NCBI GenBank assembly: GCA_027943335.1
Contig: BSBK01006394.1
Span: 620,001-684,000, forward strand
DNA: 64,000 bases
Direction: 5' to 3'
From: Chamaecyparis obtusa
Lineage: Eukaryota > Streptophyta > Pinopsida > Cupressales > Cupressaceae
Below the pieces are notes generated by a model that ran no database searches, had not been told where the DNA came from, and worked only from the letters and a program-made list of their open reading frames with translations. A program made the translations under genes and the position numbers. Of this stretch, positions 36,241-48,970 are shown one piece after another. Position 1 is the first letter of the stretch; the number at the start of each line of letters is the position of its first letter.

Positions 36241-36386
36241 ACGTCGCAATTGCGACAGTGACAAATGTATTGTCGTCGCAAATTGCGACGGTGTCGGGCT
36301 ATATTTGAAAAAAAAAAGGCAAAACCGCATGACATTTGCCTGCCGTCGCAAATGGCCGTCGCAATTTCACCCCAAATGTATTAGTG
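36241..36386. repeat. Right terminal and subterminal repeats of the CACTA
   Basis: Contains CGTCGCAATTGCGAC, GTCGTCGCAAATTGCGACGG, GCCGTCGCAAATGG and CCGTCGCAATTTC before the terminal CCCCAAATGTATTAGTG. Motifs match the left end in inverted orientation. Confidence 0.88.
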
Positions 36387-36389
36387 GCT

Positions 36390-36700
36390 AGATAAGCATA
36401 TCATTATTTTTTTGTAATATCATGTCTATTTTTTAAGATATTAAACTTTTCATTTTTGGAAATTGTCAAAAAAAATTATGAATTCAATTTTTGAGACCTT
36501 GGATGTTCTAAAATAGGCCAAATGTGTTTGTAAATGATGTATCCATTTACTAGGTGATAGAGGACATTTCAAACTTTTTGACACTTCAAACAATTTGTCA
36601 ATCAAAAACTCAATTCAAAACTTATGGCCTTCAAAAGTTGGGTCTCAAATAATAATTGTAAAACCATGTTGAACACATAAATGAGTTGTAAGAGGGAGTT
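36390..36700 (+). repeat. Continuation of the first copia 3' LTR
   Basis: Directly follows the GCT duplication, so it was contiguous with 14830-14940 before the CACTA came in. No terminal CA with a duplication could be fixed; the border near 36700 is a guess from the change to a different LTR-like sequence. Confidence 0.4.
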
Positions 36701-36704
36701 GTGT

Positions 36705-38937
36705 CGAGCATAAAATGAGATTGAGAAGGGGGTGAGTCAATCCAGACCACAATAATAACTTTATTTTAGATCTTGATGTACTTCAAATCACCATGAGGAA
36801 TTTACTTTAATAATGAAACCAAAAATCTAAAATCATAAACAACACAAGAACACCATATGTACATGGAAAACCCAAGGCTGGTAAAAACCATGGTGAGAAT
36901 CAAAATCACAATCTAGATAATCTTGAGTTACAATGTTTAGGCTCACTACCAAGACTTGTGCAAGTAGGGATCGTTGCCTTAGGGTAAGATACAAAGGGCT
37001 TGTAACTGAAACTAATTGTCTTAGGACAAGATACATAAATCTACCAATAGACTCGTTATCATCTAGAAACAACATGAATATTAGAATTTAAATAAGAATA
37101 ATTTCATGAACATGAATCAACAACACATTGTATCTCAATATGTTTCTTTCAAGATCAAATTTTATTACATTTGCTTCACTTCATTCTTTTCTTTTATTCA
37201 CACAATGCACTATTCTACACTTCTACTTTATTTCCATACACAACACACCTCTCTATCCTTGAGTCCATTCCTTAAATGTAACATAGATCACTTTATTGTA
37301 GGTCAACCACAACCAAGATAAAAATATTTTTACATAAAATAGGTCATCCAGACTCAAGATACATGAAGTAGTTCAGTCTAGGAGAAAGAGGGGACCCAAA
37401 TATATCACAACATATTCTCCTAAGCTAGATCCAATAGTTCACACATCATCCAAATTCATATATGAAATGAAACATGTAGATAGGAATTAAAGCATGTAGA
37501 ACATTCGACAAAGAAAACATCTTCCAAATAAATCATGAATCATGTGGAGCTCCACAAACCAACGTGAGACTCAAAATAAGATCCCAAAATTAATTGTGAA
37601 GCGTATCTGAACCAAAATAATGATCCTAGATAAGGAGCACATTCTAACACATAAAATACACCATCATAGAACATATTGAGTATAGATCATCAAAGCTCAT
37701 TTGAAAAACATAAATATTAGAAGAAACATATTGTAAGACTAAGCATCATTATTCAACAAAATTGTACCATATCCAAAGGACACTGAAGATATTTTAGACT
37801 AGTCTAATAGAGCCTCTGCTAACAAAGAACCCCAATAATACCAGATCATTAAACTTTTCTTTAAGTGTAACAGAGATGTTACCACAAATAGTAGCAAGAA
37901 TCCTAGATAAGGAGCACATTCTAACACATAAAATACACCATAATAGAACATATTGAGTATAGATCATCAAAGATCACTTGAAAAACATAAATATTACCAA
38001 AAACATATTGTAAAACTAAGCATCATTATTCAACAAAATTGTACCATATCCAAAGGACACTAAAGATATTTTAGACTAGTCTGATAGAGCCTCTCTGCTA
38101 ACAAAGAACCCTAATAATACCAGATCATTAAACTTGTCTTTAAGTGTAACAGAGATATTACCACAAATAGTAGCAAGAAACCATATCATCAATCTGCAAA
38201 GTCTAAGTAGTAGTAATATTGAATTAAAAACCTTAGTAGTAATAGCATCACCAAACAACCATAGTAATGCCAAACCAAATAGCTCGACTTAAATGAATAG
38301 TAGCATCAAATCAGCTAACACCATCCAAACTAAGAACTACTTAAGAAAGTAGTAAATACTCTCAACAACATATTTATTCTTTTCAAACCTTCTTCATCAA
38401 TCATAACCTCAGTATTTCAAGTATTTTGTAGTTAGACCTTAATGCCACACTAGAGATGGATGACATCAATAACAATGCAAATCATAATCCTAACACCCAA
38501 GTGTTAGGAACATCTAAGCCAATATCATAATAGTAGAAGCACACCAATAAAAACACCGACATCTTACATATACAACATCATCATCACCATTGAATAGTAC
38601 TAATGATCTCAACAATAATGCCAATATACATATAAAAAAAAAATTTAATTACCACTGCAATAGAATCTAGGACATAAATGAAATGTTTTACAATAGATGA
38701 CCATCTTTTAGACCAAGGAAACTAAAATTATATAACATATCCTAAACCATATCCACAAAAATAAATTTCCACCACATCATCTACTATCCATACCTTTTGG
38801 AAGTAGTTTGCATACATTCAAACTGAGCACAACCAAACATTGTCACTAAAACTTCATCCTTCCAACAAGTCATCAATACTTCATCTTCAAACAAGTTTGA
38901 AATCAATGATAACTAACATTTCATATTTGCAAAGAGT
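36705..38937. repeat. Old copia-LTR-like debris
   Basis: GAGATTGAGAAGGGGGTGAGTC and the GGAAAACCCAAGGCTGGTAAAAACC stretch (36705-36900) resemble the LTR start of the complete copia at 41713 (GAGAGGGGGAGGGGGTGAATC; GGAAACCCAAGACGGGAAAAACC), suggesting an ancient related LTR in the same orientation. The rest is AT-rich without genes. Confidence 0.4.
37624..38179. repeat. Tandem duplication, ~277-bp unit x 2
   Basis: TCCTAGATAAGGAGCACATT starts at 37624 and 37901; both units end in AGTAGCAAGAA. They differ at a handful of bases and small indels, so this is a fairly recent duplication within old LTR debris. Confidence 0.92.
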
Positions 38938-38942
38938 TACAT

Positions 38943-39657
38943 TGTTGGTGTGTGTATTGGCACATCATAGGGTATCTTTCATTGAAGAAAAGATTGTTGG
39001 CAGTGGGCCAGCGTCCCTCGCAGGGTTCGCGACATGGCTTAACCACCTCATGTGTCTTCTATAAGTCTAGTGGTTGTATCAAGCATTAACAAGTCGATCT
39101 TTTGGTGGAAGGACAACTACTACTTGTAACAAGTGGTATCAGAGCTTGGTCATAGGTTTGAATCCATGTAGGTTGCGGCGAGTGACTTTGGGAGGGGGAT
39201 TATTGGTAGTGGGCTAGCATCCCTTGTAGGGTTCGCAACATGGCTTAACCACCTCCTGTGTCTTCTATAAGTCTAGTGGTTGTATCGGGCATTAACAGGT
39301 CAATCTTCTGGTGCAACGGCAACCACTACTTGTAACAAAGATGGGCACCACTTTATAAGTGGTTTTTAGCCCATGGTTGATGGTTTCTAGTATTGTATAT
39401 CCTATATATAAGGTGTGGAAAATAGAAGGTGTGTGTAAGTGTCTTATAGCTATTCAGTTACCTCTAGATAATATATTGAGAAATGTTTGGAATGTGGGGT
39501 TTTTTTCCTAAAAGGTTTTCCACATGTAGATCACTATGTTGTGGTGTGCATGTTATTTATGTTAAATTTCTATAACTATTATAAAGATTTGATAAAGTTG
39601 TTATGTTACTCTCACCTCAATGTTAGTGTAGGAATTTGTTCCACTACTTGACTTCCA
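38943..39657 (+). mobile_element. Solo LTR (about 367 bp without its insert), duplication TACAT
   Basis: TGTTGGTGTG begins at 38943 and ACTTCCA ends at 39657, flanked by TACAT at 38938-38942 and 39658-39662. It has a TATA box (CCTATATATAAGG, about 39391) and the GGTTTTTTTCCTAAAAGG stretch common in copia R/U5 regions. It is interrupted by the TRIM at 38995-39337 and one 5-bp duplication. Confidence 0.8.
38995..39337 (+). mobile_element. TRIM (terminal-repeat retrotransposon in miniature), 343 bp
   Basis: Two 137-bp LTRs (38995-39131 and 39201-39337) start TGTTGG/TATTGG and end TTGTAACA. Between them are the PBS TGGTATCAGAGC (about 39134-39145, complementary to initiator tRNA-Met, 2 bp after the LTR) and the polypurine tract GGGAGGGGGAT (about 39190-39200). 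The duplication is AAGAT at 38990-38994 and 39338-39342. No coding capacity. It carries no 5S rRNA-like segment that I can see, so it does not look like Cassandra. Confidence 0.92.
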
Positions 39658-39662
39658 TACAT

Positions 39663-40395
39663 TATAGTCTGCCAAAAATAGACCCAAAATTGAATATGTT
39701 AGTATGTCAGCTCTCACTAGTTTCTATTTAATCTTGATATTTACAGGAGGTCATCCTAATTTAGGAAATACCTTGGGAACCCTATGTATGAGTAATTTTT
39801 CCTAATTCATTTTATTCCTGACTAATCCTCAAGCATTATAATCAATTCCTAGAGAAAGCATTATGAGTAAATCATTTAAATCTTATCATTAAGGAGAGTC
39901 AAACTACAGTGATCTTAATGCTAAGGATTTTTCATAATTATTATTTTTGTGGTATTGTGTCGTTGCATCAATACTTGAGGGTCCTATCCAAAAATCATAG
40001 CATCCATCCAACATTATCAAGCTTGAGGTATGATCTTGTGATATTAAGCATTGTACTTCAAATTGAAATTTATTCCTAATCATCATCATTGTAGAGAAGG
40101 TTGAATCCTTGTGAGATTTGACTAAGATTTGACACAATAGATTTTCCCTCTTATTGTGTGTAGGTTTTCAAATCTTAGAATTGCATATCTAGAAAGAGAA
40201 GACAGATAAAGAAACATATTTTGAAGAAGTGGAAAATCCTAAACTCTATCAAATATTGTCATTGTTCCTCGTTACCTACATAGTTTGACATGTTTTCTAC
40301 AAAAATTTAGGGAGATGATCAAAGAAACATCTTGATTCATAATCCATTGACAAATATACTTCAAGAACTACTCAGAATAGGTTACTTATTAGCAA
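39663..40395. other. AT-rich sequence without recognised feature
   Basis: No repeat structure or gene that I can support. A 77-codon minus ORF at 39904-40137 has no recognisable motif. Confidence 0.5.
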
Positions 40396-40747
40396 CGTTG
40401 GTTGTCATTGCTCTAGAAGATTGACTTTTTGATGCCTGATACAACCATGCTATACTTATAGATAACATGAGGTGGTTAAGCCATGTCACAAACCAACCAC
40501 CATGCTACACATCACAAGGAGACCAAGGATGCATACCTTGCAACAATCCTCCCTAGCACAAGCATGAAGTTGGATCCTATGACCTGGGATTTGATACCAA
40601 TTGTTGGTTGTTACTACACCAGAATATTGACATATTAATGCTTGATACAATGCTATACATAGAACATGGGGGGTGGCTAACCCTTATTAGAAACTCAAGC
40701 ACTGTGCTACACATCACAAGGAGACCAAGGGCGTACACCTTGCAATA
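40396..40747 (-). mobile_element. Second TRIM of the same family, inverted and older
   Basis: LTRs at 40396-40545 and 40602-40747 share GTTGGTTGT, then CTACACATCACAAGGAGACC and ACCTTGCAA. Between them, reading on minus, are the PBS TGGTATCAAATCC and a degenerate polypurine tract (CTAGGGAGGAT). In reverse complement the left LTR (ACATGGCTTAACCACCTCAT, then GGTTGTATCAGGCATCAA) matches the TRIM at 38995. The LTRs differ from each other far more than those of that copy, and no target duplication survives. Confidence 0.7.
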
Positions 40748-40749
40748 GT

Positions 40750-41707
40750 GATCCCAAATTTTTAGGTCTAAACTTCATTGACAAGTTCCTCTACAATTTT
40801 AGTTGGCATGCAACATAAATGCATGTCTCGGTACTAGAATTTGTAGTTGAAGCACTATATTTTTTTAATACTCTTGTTGTTAGGATTAGTTGCATTTAAC
40901 TCTTATAGTTGTTATGTTTTAGTTAGGTTTTGAGGACAATTCTTCCTTTTCACTATAAAAGGAATACTTAAAAATTTTCAAAGGGTTATTATTCTTGAAA
41001 GTAATTCGTTTCGTAGCAACATTTTAGTAAATTTTCAATTTTTTGAGAAAAGACTTGAATGAAGCAATCAAGCTTTGATATAGAAGTTCCTTCTAAACTA
41101 ATAAAGATTTGTTTTCTATCAATTGTATATTGTCTTTGGATGGTAGACTGCATTGTATTCTTCTTTATGTGGTAAATTTATGAAAATTTTGAAGAGCATA
41201 TATGCATTTTTAAATTTGTTATTTATTATCAAAATATGTTTAATTATCATTAGATTTGTGTAATAAAGTGATTCTTTATTATTTTGATTAATTTGGAGAT
41301 TCTATAGAAAATTGTATCTACTTTTCTTCAAATTGAATTATTATTTTTAAAGTAGATGAAACCTATATTTCCCTAGATGTCATTATCTAAACAAGTGAAA
41401 TCATTTTTATAAAGTCAATCTATAATTTTGTTCATTTATTTTTATCACTCTAATCTTTTGATCTTTTTTTGAAATTAGTGATATAGATAATCTCATGGAT
41501 ATCTAAAGAACCAAGAAAAAAGATAAAATAAAAATTTGGGTTAGTTGTGAAGAAATTTAATTCTAGAATTAAAGAACCATTAAGGTCTCTTGAAGCAAAA
41601 CCAACAAATTAAAACCCAACAATAGAGACCTTGGGGAGTGCACCATTTGGATTTATTTTCTTTACTAGAGACGTAGATAGATTATTCTAGATGTTTTGCA
41701 TTATGTC
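40750..41707. other. AT-rich flank with a possible LTR promoter relic
   Basis: CACTATAAAAGGAATAC at about 40951 with a following T-rich run and a repeated-looking leader (40980-41110) resembles the TATA/R part of a copia LTR on plus. No borders are found. The remaining sequence to 41707 shows nothing recognisable. Confidence 0.3.
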
Positions 41708-41712
41708 ATTTG
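41708..41712. repeat. Left target-site duplication (ATTTG) of the complete copia
   Basis: ATTTG directly precedes the LTR and recurs at 50952-50956 directly after the right LTR. Confidence 0.93.
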
Positions 41713-43681
41713 TGAAAGACAGAAAATGCTGAGAGGGGGAGGGGGTGAATCAGTATTTTAAAACCTTAAATGAAAACATGAAACAGAATCCAAAGAAGCA
41801 CACAAGAAAAGAGACCAAACACCCAAGTTATCTCGTGGAAACCCAAGACGGGAAAAACCACAGCATCACTAATCCAATGGGCAACTACCCATTACAATTG
41901 AGAGCTACAACTCTCCTCAAACATTCAAGATCGGGCTCTAACTTGATTTAGAAGGCAGCTACCTTCCTGACAAGTGGTAAACAATGAGTCAATACAAAAG
42001 TTCATTCTGTGTCTTCACTAATGTATGAAGACGCTGTAGAGAAATAGTTATTTTACCAAGTCAAAAGAAATCCTCAACACTGCCAATCTGAGTGTTTAGA
42101 AATAACCTCCCCCTTACTGTTAATCCTCTCTATACCTTCTTATCAATCCCGTCACTCTTCCTCAGTCCTTGCTGCAAGAACCAACATAACACTGTCATCA
42201 CTAAAAGCAGCTCTTTATATCTCAAAGCTTCTTATCCACTTGTGTTGTGTTTGTCATCCCTCTTGTCACTGACTTCACACTTTGATTTAGATGTAACAGA
42301 GGCCCCTTTTTAGGCTTGTTCACACTCCTTTTTAATCAATACCATATCACTGTATCAACACCTTTCAACAGAGATTTTTAAGTCTTCACGCTTCTAATTA
42401 TCGCAAGCTATTTGTGGTATCGGATAAGATGTTTCATGTGCTGCAACAACCTTTTCTTTTCTTTAGTTGTGCACGCATCTCTTTAAGACTTAATCAATAC
42501 ATCTCGCACCCTGTATCTTCTTAGCATACATTTTTAATAACCTGCTAAAAAAATTCAGCCCGACTGGTTTTTTTTTCAAAAAACACCCATTCTTCAGATG
42601 CACACACTGTCCCACCATCCTCTCACACAAAACACATTTTTTGTTTCTTTCTATCGACTCATGTTACACCTGTCAAGACTTTAGGAGCTATTTATATTTT
42701 TAACTAAACTGCTCTGCCAAAAACTAGCTAGTATGTCTGTCGTATTCAAACCTGTGTTTTTGATATACGTTTTGACAAAGAAGAGCTGCTTACTTCAACA
42801 CACGTCCAGACACCCCTGTCCTCAAAGTATATTTTGAAACTTCTACTACACCATCAGTTGCGAAGCACGACATTCTGGTTTTATTCTCTCTCCTGTTCAA
42901 ACACTCCTATGTCGGTTCTTACATAGTCCGATCATTCTTACATTGCTGACTCGACAGCCTTCACTCACTCGTTCATAACTGCTCTCTCTTGGTCATTTTT
43001 CTTCACGGGACTTCTCACATTTTTCTCAGTCAGTTACTAATCTCATAATCACCATTATTTTGGCTACCAAAAACCTACTGCCATTAGATGCCAAAAAAAA
43101 AACTTTCACGCACTGTCTAAAAATCTTGCTTAATTTTCCATATTTCTTAGTACACCCAATTTTACATTCTAATTATTTTTCAAAACCACACCGCACCGTG
43201 ATAGTTACATTCACACACCAATATACTAACACCAACTGATAGTTTTTTAACTTTGTACCACCACGCATTGCAGATATTTCAACGGCCCAAGACTCGCCTA
43301 ACACATTTCACCTGTTCTCCCCTTTTTAACACTTGGCTTGTAGACTATGGTAATTCTGTGACCACCTAATTATTGTAATGTCCGTTAAAATGTTGTGTTG
43401 ACTGTATATGCGTTTGAGTTCTCAGTCACAGGTAGCGTGAACTATATTTAATTTTTTATCATGCGACAAGGTTCTTGCTTTTTATGCAGCAGTGACAGAG
43501 CCATTTATTATCAGGCCACTCATTACAACACAATTGAATGCAAGAGATCATCCTAATGAGAAGCCCCTACATGATGAGAAGCCACTTGTCCTATTGATAG
43601 CACACTTAAGGATTTGACATGCACAGCAGACACTAGTGCTCACTAGCAGCGAAAGTTCATCAATGACATAAAAAACTAACA
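41713..43681 (-). repeat. 3' LTR of the complete copia
   Basis: On plus it starts TGAAAGACAGAAAATGCTGA and ends AAAAACTAACA. It aligns along its whole length with 48985-50951, differing by scattered substitutions and a few single-base indels. Short ORFs inside it are not genes. Confidence 0.95.
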
Positions 43682-43695
43682 ATCTCCCCCTTTAT
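43682..43695 (-). other. Polypurine tract of the complete copia
   Basis: On minus ATAAAGGGGGAGAT stands directly before the 3' LTR start TGTTAG, the position of plus-strand priming. Confidence 0.92.
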
Positions 43696-43960
43696 GTCAT
43701 TGATGGAAAACCAATGGAAACAATGTGCAAATCTAAAGAACTCCCCGAATCTGAAAGTACTATAAATCAGAAGCAACTCCCCCATAGAATTGAACCGACT
43801 GAAACAACTCTACCAAATCTAAACGGATCTCCCCCTTAAGCTCTACTTCCCCTTTGTCATCAATGACCACACAACTGAAATACGGCAATAATTTGAAAGA
43901 TATAGCAATGAAGTGTTGGTGACGAACCTTTCATTAAGGTGAAATGACACCAAGCTTGCT

Positions 43961-46900
43961 TCAAAGATACTCGAAGCGATCTCGGGGTAGAGGTTTAGTA
44001 AACACATCCGCAATTTGCTCCTGAGTGCAAACATAATTTAGCTTAACAACATTATTTGCAACCTGCTCCTTCAGATAGTGATACTTAATTGGAATGTGCT
44101 TGGTTTGAGAATGCATCACTTGATTTTTTGAAATGTCAATGGCACTCATGTTGTCACAAAAAATGCAAATACGATCAGTAATCTCAAGCTTATAATCATG
44201 TAAAGTATTCTTCATCCAAATTACCTGAGTGCAACAAGACACTGCTGCAACATATTCAGCCTTAGCGGTGGATAAAGAAGTGCAAGACTGTTTCCTAATG
44301 AGCCATGAAACCAAATAGCCACCTAAGAAGAAAGCACACCCACTAGTGTTTTTCTTATCATCCACTGAACCTCCCCAATCTGCATCTGTATATGATGTAA
44401 GAAAAAAATTAGAACTCTTTGGAAACCAAAGACCAAGATCAACTGTACCTTTCAGATATTTAAAGATTTTCTTAACATCTGAAACATGTGTTTGTTTTAG
44501 AGAAGCCTAAAATCTGGCTACATATCCCACAGCCTACATAATATCCAGTCTAGTGGCTATCACAAACAGCAAACTTCCTACCATGGATCTATAAAAAGAC
44601 TGATCAACAGAGGGAGACACATCCTCCTTACTTAATTTACATCCAGTTTCCATTAGAGTGCTAACCAGATTACAATCTTCCATTTTAAATCTTTTGAGCA
44701 ACTCCCTAACATACTTGGCTTGAGAAATAAAAATACCTTTAGAAGACTGATTAAATTGCAGCCCAAGAAAATATATTAGCTCACCCATCATAGACATCTC
44801 CAACTCATTTTTCATACACGCAGCAAATGTCTTCGACATCTTGACACTATCACTCCCAAAAATCAGATCATCAACATAAACATCAACAATAAGAATGTTG
44901 TTACCTTCCTCTTTGACGTACAAGTTGCTATCCACATATCCCTTTTTGAAGCCCTACTGCTACAAATAGTTATCCAACCTGTCATACCAAGCTCTAGGAG
45001 CTTGTTTGAGTCCATATAATGTCTTTTTTAACTTGCATACATAGTCTACATTTTCATAAATCAGACCTTCCGGTTGTTCAACATAAATTTCTTCAATTAA
45101 ATCTCCATTTAAGAAGGTAGATTTGACATCCATTTGAAAAACTTTAAAGCTCTTGAAAGAAGCAAAAGCAAGAAAAATTCTGATTGCTTCTAACCTTGCA
45201 ACCAGTGCAAAGGTTTCACTAAAATCCACACCTTCAATCTGAGAATAACCTTTGCAAACTAAACATGCCTTATTTTGAATAATCTTACCATCTTCATTTA
45301 CCTTGTTCCGGTATACCCATTTTGTACCTATCACGTTCTTGTTGATAGGTCTTGGAACAAGCTCCCAAGTATTGCTCTTTTTTATTTGATCCAACTCCTC
45401 TTTCATGGCAGCCACCCAATGTTTATGTACAGTTGCTTCTTCAAAACACTTAGGCTCAATCATAGAGATAAGTGAGAAATCATCATCCTCAAAGTAGTTG
45501 ACATTTTTCCTAGCATTTCTAGTTTGCCTTTCACCTATAACCTGACCAACAGGATGATTCTTTTGCACAAACTTAGAGGGAGTTTTGAAATTAGGGGCAT
45601 CATGTTCATCTTGAGAATCACTTCCTAAATTATCATGAAGATTTTCAACATCAATAAATGTAGGAATTGTTTCTTCATGAGCAAATTGTACTTTACCTTT
45701 ATCACTTTCACCACTCTTGTTGGTTGTTCCAGCTTGAACATGTGGAGGAGAGGAAGGTATAGCTATGCTAGTTTGAATTTTAGAAGCTACCATAGGGCTG
45801 GTTTGAGTTTCACCTTCTTCAGGGCTGTCATCATTCTTATCAAATTGATTAGTAACTTCATGAACCTTGACATTAGCACTCTCTACTAATTTATGCAGTC
45901 TTTTATTGTAACATTTGAATGTCTTACTCTTAGAAGAATAGCCAAGAAAGATACCTTCATCATCCCTAGATTCAAACTTACCCAAGTTATCTTCATCTCT
46001 CCTAATGTAGCATGGACTCCCAAAAATTTTAAAGTACTTAACAGTGGTTGGTTTACCTTTCCAAAGTTCATAGGGAGTCTTCTTGAGCTTTGGTCTAAAC
46101 AATGTTCTATTCTGAATATAAACAACAGTGTGGACAGCCTCTCTCCAAAATATATCTTTTACCTTAGTTTCATTCATCATGCAATGAGCCATTTCCTGAA
46201 TGGTTCTATTTTTCCTTTCCACAACACCATTTTGTTGTGGTGTTCTTGGAGCTGAAACCTGTTTCTTAATGTCATGTAGCTCACAAAACTTGACAAACTC
46301 ATTAGAAGTGAATTATCCCCCATTATCAAAACGCAAGCATTTGATTTTCAAGTCCATTTCATTTTCAACCAGACTTTTAAAAATCTTAAACTTCTCTAAA
46401 GCTTCTAATTTTTTTTTTAGGAATGTAACCCATGTCATGCGTGTAAAGTCATCAATTAGAAGTATAAAATATTTCTCACCTTGAAGACTTGCTGCCCTTG
46501 TTGGTCCACAAAGATCTATATGGATAAGCTCAAGTGGCCTACTACTAAATTCATCTTTTGGTTTGAAGGAAGCTCTAGTTTGTTTGCCTTCTTGACAATT
46601 TTTGCAAACTATATCTGCTGGTTTTTCTAACATAGGCATATCTCTAACAGCCTCCTTTTTGCTGATCTTAATAAGATTATCAAAGCTAACATGCCCAAAC
46701 CGCTTGTGCCAAAGCCAAGCATCCTCTACCTTGCTTAAACAACATGTCTCATCATTAGAATCATCAAGAATATAAATATTATTTTCTGCTCTAGTAGCTT
46801 TTGCTATTACATCAATTCCCTTTTTAATAAAGCAAGCATTAGAGTTAAAACTGAGATCATAGCCTTAATCACATAGCTAGATCACACTTAGCAAATTATG

Positions 46901-48925
46901 TTTCAGCCCATCTACATAAAGAACATTCTCAACAATAGTTTCATCATTATTAATTAGGATTGTACCTATACTAGCAACCTTTGCAGAAGAGCTACCACCA
47001 AATCTAACTTTACCACCTTTCATTTTCTTGAGAGAATGAAACTTACTCAAGTCACCTGTCATATGTCGAGCGCAGCCACTATCAACATACCATATGTCCT
47101 TCTCACTGCTAGCTAGAAAGGTTGTTTGAACAACAAGAGCTTTAAGAGGAGTCTCTTAAACTTTTCTCCTCCAAACCTTAGTCACTTTAGCTCTTCTTTG
47201 AGGCTCAACATTATAAAATGAATCTGCATTGTAGCTGTTACAAAATCTAGATGTATGTCCAAACTAATTGTAGCTGTAGCAAATCAGATTGTACTTCTTA
47301 AACACATTTCTTTCATGCTGATAATAATTCTTGTATGGAACAGCTCTACAATTAGCAGCTCTATGACCAAAGTAATTACATGCAAAACAATAGCCATAGA
47401 AGAAAGGTTTGTTTACCTTGATGGGAGTAGGCTGATTATTTTTCGTTGATGAAGAGTTTGGACCAGATTGCAAGCCAACTCCTCTTCTATCTTTGGTGGG
47501 TCTTTGAGAGCCAAGAACATCATCCAATGTGACTTTGCCACTTTTGAAAGATAGCTCTTCACTAGAGAGCATAGAATTTTTACCAATGTTCCTCATAGCA
47601 ACAATTTCAGCTTCCAAGTTGGCAATGTTATCTTCCTTTAATTGAATCTAATTTTCTAAATCTTCATGAATCTTTTTGGCCTCCTCATTCAGAATTTTAA
47701 TATCTACAAGCTTAGTTTCAGCCTCTTTAAGAGACGTAGCAATCTTCAATTTTTCAGCAATCTCAACCTGAAGAAGATCCACAAGACTCAGATTTTTCTT
47801 TTTCAATTTCTTAATTTCAGAAAGAGCTAAAATCAATTCAAGCTCAAGGTCAACTTCATCATCTCCATCATCTCCAATATCTTCAGAACTAGCATCATCA
47901 GTAGCCACATCATTAATAGCCATGAACATGACTTCACTTACCCTTGAATCTCTCTCGCTGCTTGATGAATCATCACTATCATTTTTTGAAAATAGCACCT
48001 TCTTACCCTTTTCAGACTTCCAATTTCTCTTGGTAAACCTCTTAGATTTCTAGTGCTTGAATTCCTTTTGATAATTGTTGTCCTCATCTTTATCAAATAG
48101 ACACTTAGAGGCAAAATGACCAAGCTTACCACAGTTGAAACATTTCAGACCAGACTTGCTTCTATTTTTGTTAAAGCCCTTTTTCAACCTTCTAATGAGG
48201 TAAGCTAATTCCTCATTTGAGTCCTCATCCAAGCCTTCACTTAAATTGGTCTCTTTGTCCTTGCTTCTTTTAGAAGCCTTAAATGCAGATTCAGTTTTAG
48301 AAGACCCTTCAACCATAGTCCTCATTTCATATGCAGTCAAGATGCCATGAAGCTTATCAACAGTTAGAGTGTCTAAATCAGACATTTCTTCAATAGCAGA
48401 GACTTTAGCATCAAGTCTCATGGGAAGAAATTGAAGAATCTTTTGAACTACAATCTTCTCTTCAACATCTTCACCTAGACCTCTTAAAGCGTTGACAACT
48501 TCATCAACATGCAGAAAATATGTAGCAATGTTTTCGTTGTTCTTCATTCGAAGACCTTCAAAAATAGCCCTGTGAGTTTGAACCTTGGCTTTCCTGACTT
48601 TGTCATCACCTTGATATGCATTGTGCAATTTATCCCAGATTCCTTTAGCTATATCGCAGTGCATGACCTTTACAAACTCAGCTTCAGTTAGACCAAACAA
48701 AATTGCATTCATGGCCTTGGCATTGTTCTCAAATTCCTTCTTATCATCAGCATCTACAGGAGGAGTAGCAGGGATTTTATAACCATTTACGAGACTAAGG
48801 TACACATCGCAGCCAAGAGACATAATATAGATTTTCATACGAACACTCCAGAAAGCAAATTTATTTCCATCAAAGAGAGGAGCACGGTTTGTAGCTAGAC
48901 CTTCTAAGGCACTCATGATAGACAC
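43961..48925 (-). pseudogene. Copia Gag-Pol polyprotein: one frame, 11 located nonsense codons
   Basis: ATG at 48925 opens Gag (FDGNKFAFWSVRMKIYI; zinc knuckles CFNCGKLGHFASKC and CFACNYFGHRAANC). All open segments down to 43961 share one frame (about 1,655 codons) without a frameshift. The protease/pre-integrase region ends in VLYVDGLKHNLLSVI; integrase has IHIDLCGPTRA and RFDNGG; reverse transcriptase has VIGTKWVYRNKVNEDGKI, QMDVKSTFLNGDL and VYVDDLIFGS; RNase H has SLSTAKAEYVAAVSC and ends DVFTKPLPRDRFEYL. Stops: TAG 48050, 47648, 47264, 46877, 44960, 44954, 44534, 44507; TAA 47156, 46865, 46313. Most fit C-to-T changes of CAG or CAA. This copy cannot make full-length protein. Confidence 0.93.
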
Positions 48926-48970
48926 AAGGATCGAACTCTCAAGCTTTTAAGCATGGGAAGAGAGTGACCT

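Larger units (their letters stand above)
14941..36386 (-). mobile_element. CACTA (En/Spm) DNA transposon, 21,446 bp, coding on minus
   Basis: The left end is CACTAATACATTTGGGG and the right end is its exact reverse complement (17 bp). Similarity extends to ~32 bp, ending in TTGCGACGGC. The target duplication is GCT at 14938-14940 and 36387-36389, the 3-bp length typical of CACTA. Genes on minus: tnp2 (29456 to 25189) and a SET-TnpA fusion (24935 to 21207). Long repeat zones flank the genes. Later arrivals inside it are LTR-type insertions at 31840-33597 and 33618-35097. At ~18.2 kb without those it is still long for a CACTA. Confidence 0.95.

Noticed and set aside
35520..36308. Plus and minus ORFs with repeated NVVICVFNSA / ISRRVTALLKTQMTT peptides
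   Set aside because: They arise from non-coding tandem units of the CACTA repeat zone read in several frames on both strands.
39134..39160. A PBS-like TGGTATCAGAGC first taken as the start of a full retrotransposon
   Set aside because: The second LTR follows after only ~70 bp and both 5-bp duplications fit, so the unit is a TRIM.
42092..42313. 73-codon ORF present twice (also at 49364-49585)
   Set aside because: It lies in both LTRs of the complete copia and merely reflects LTR duplication.
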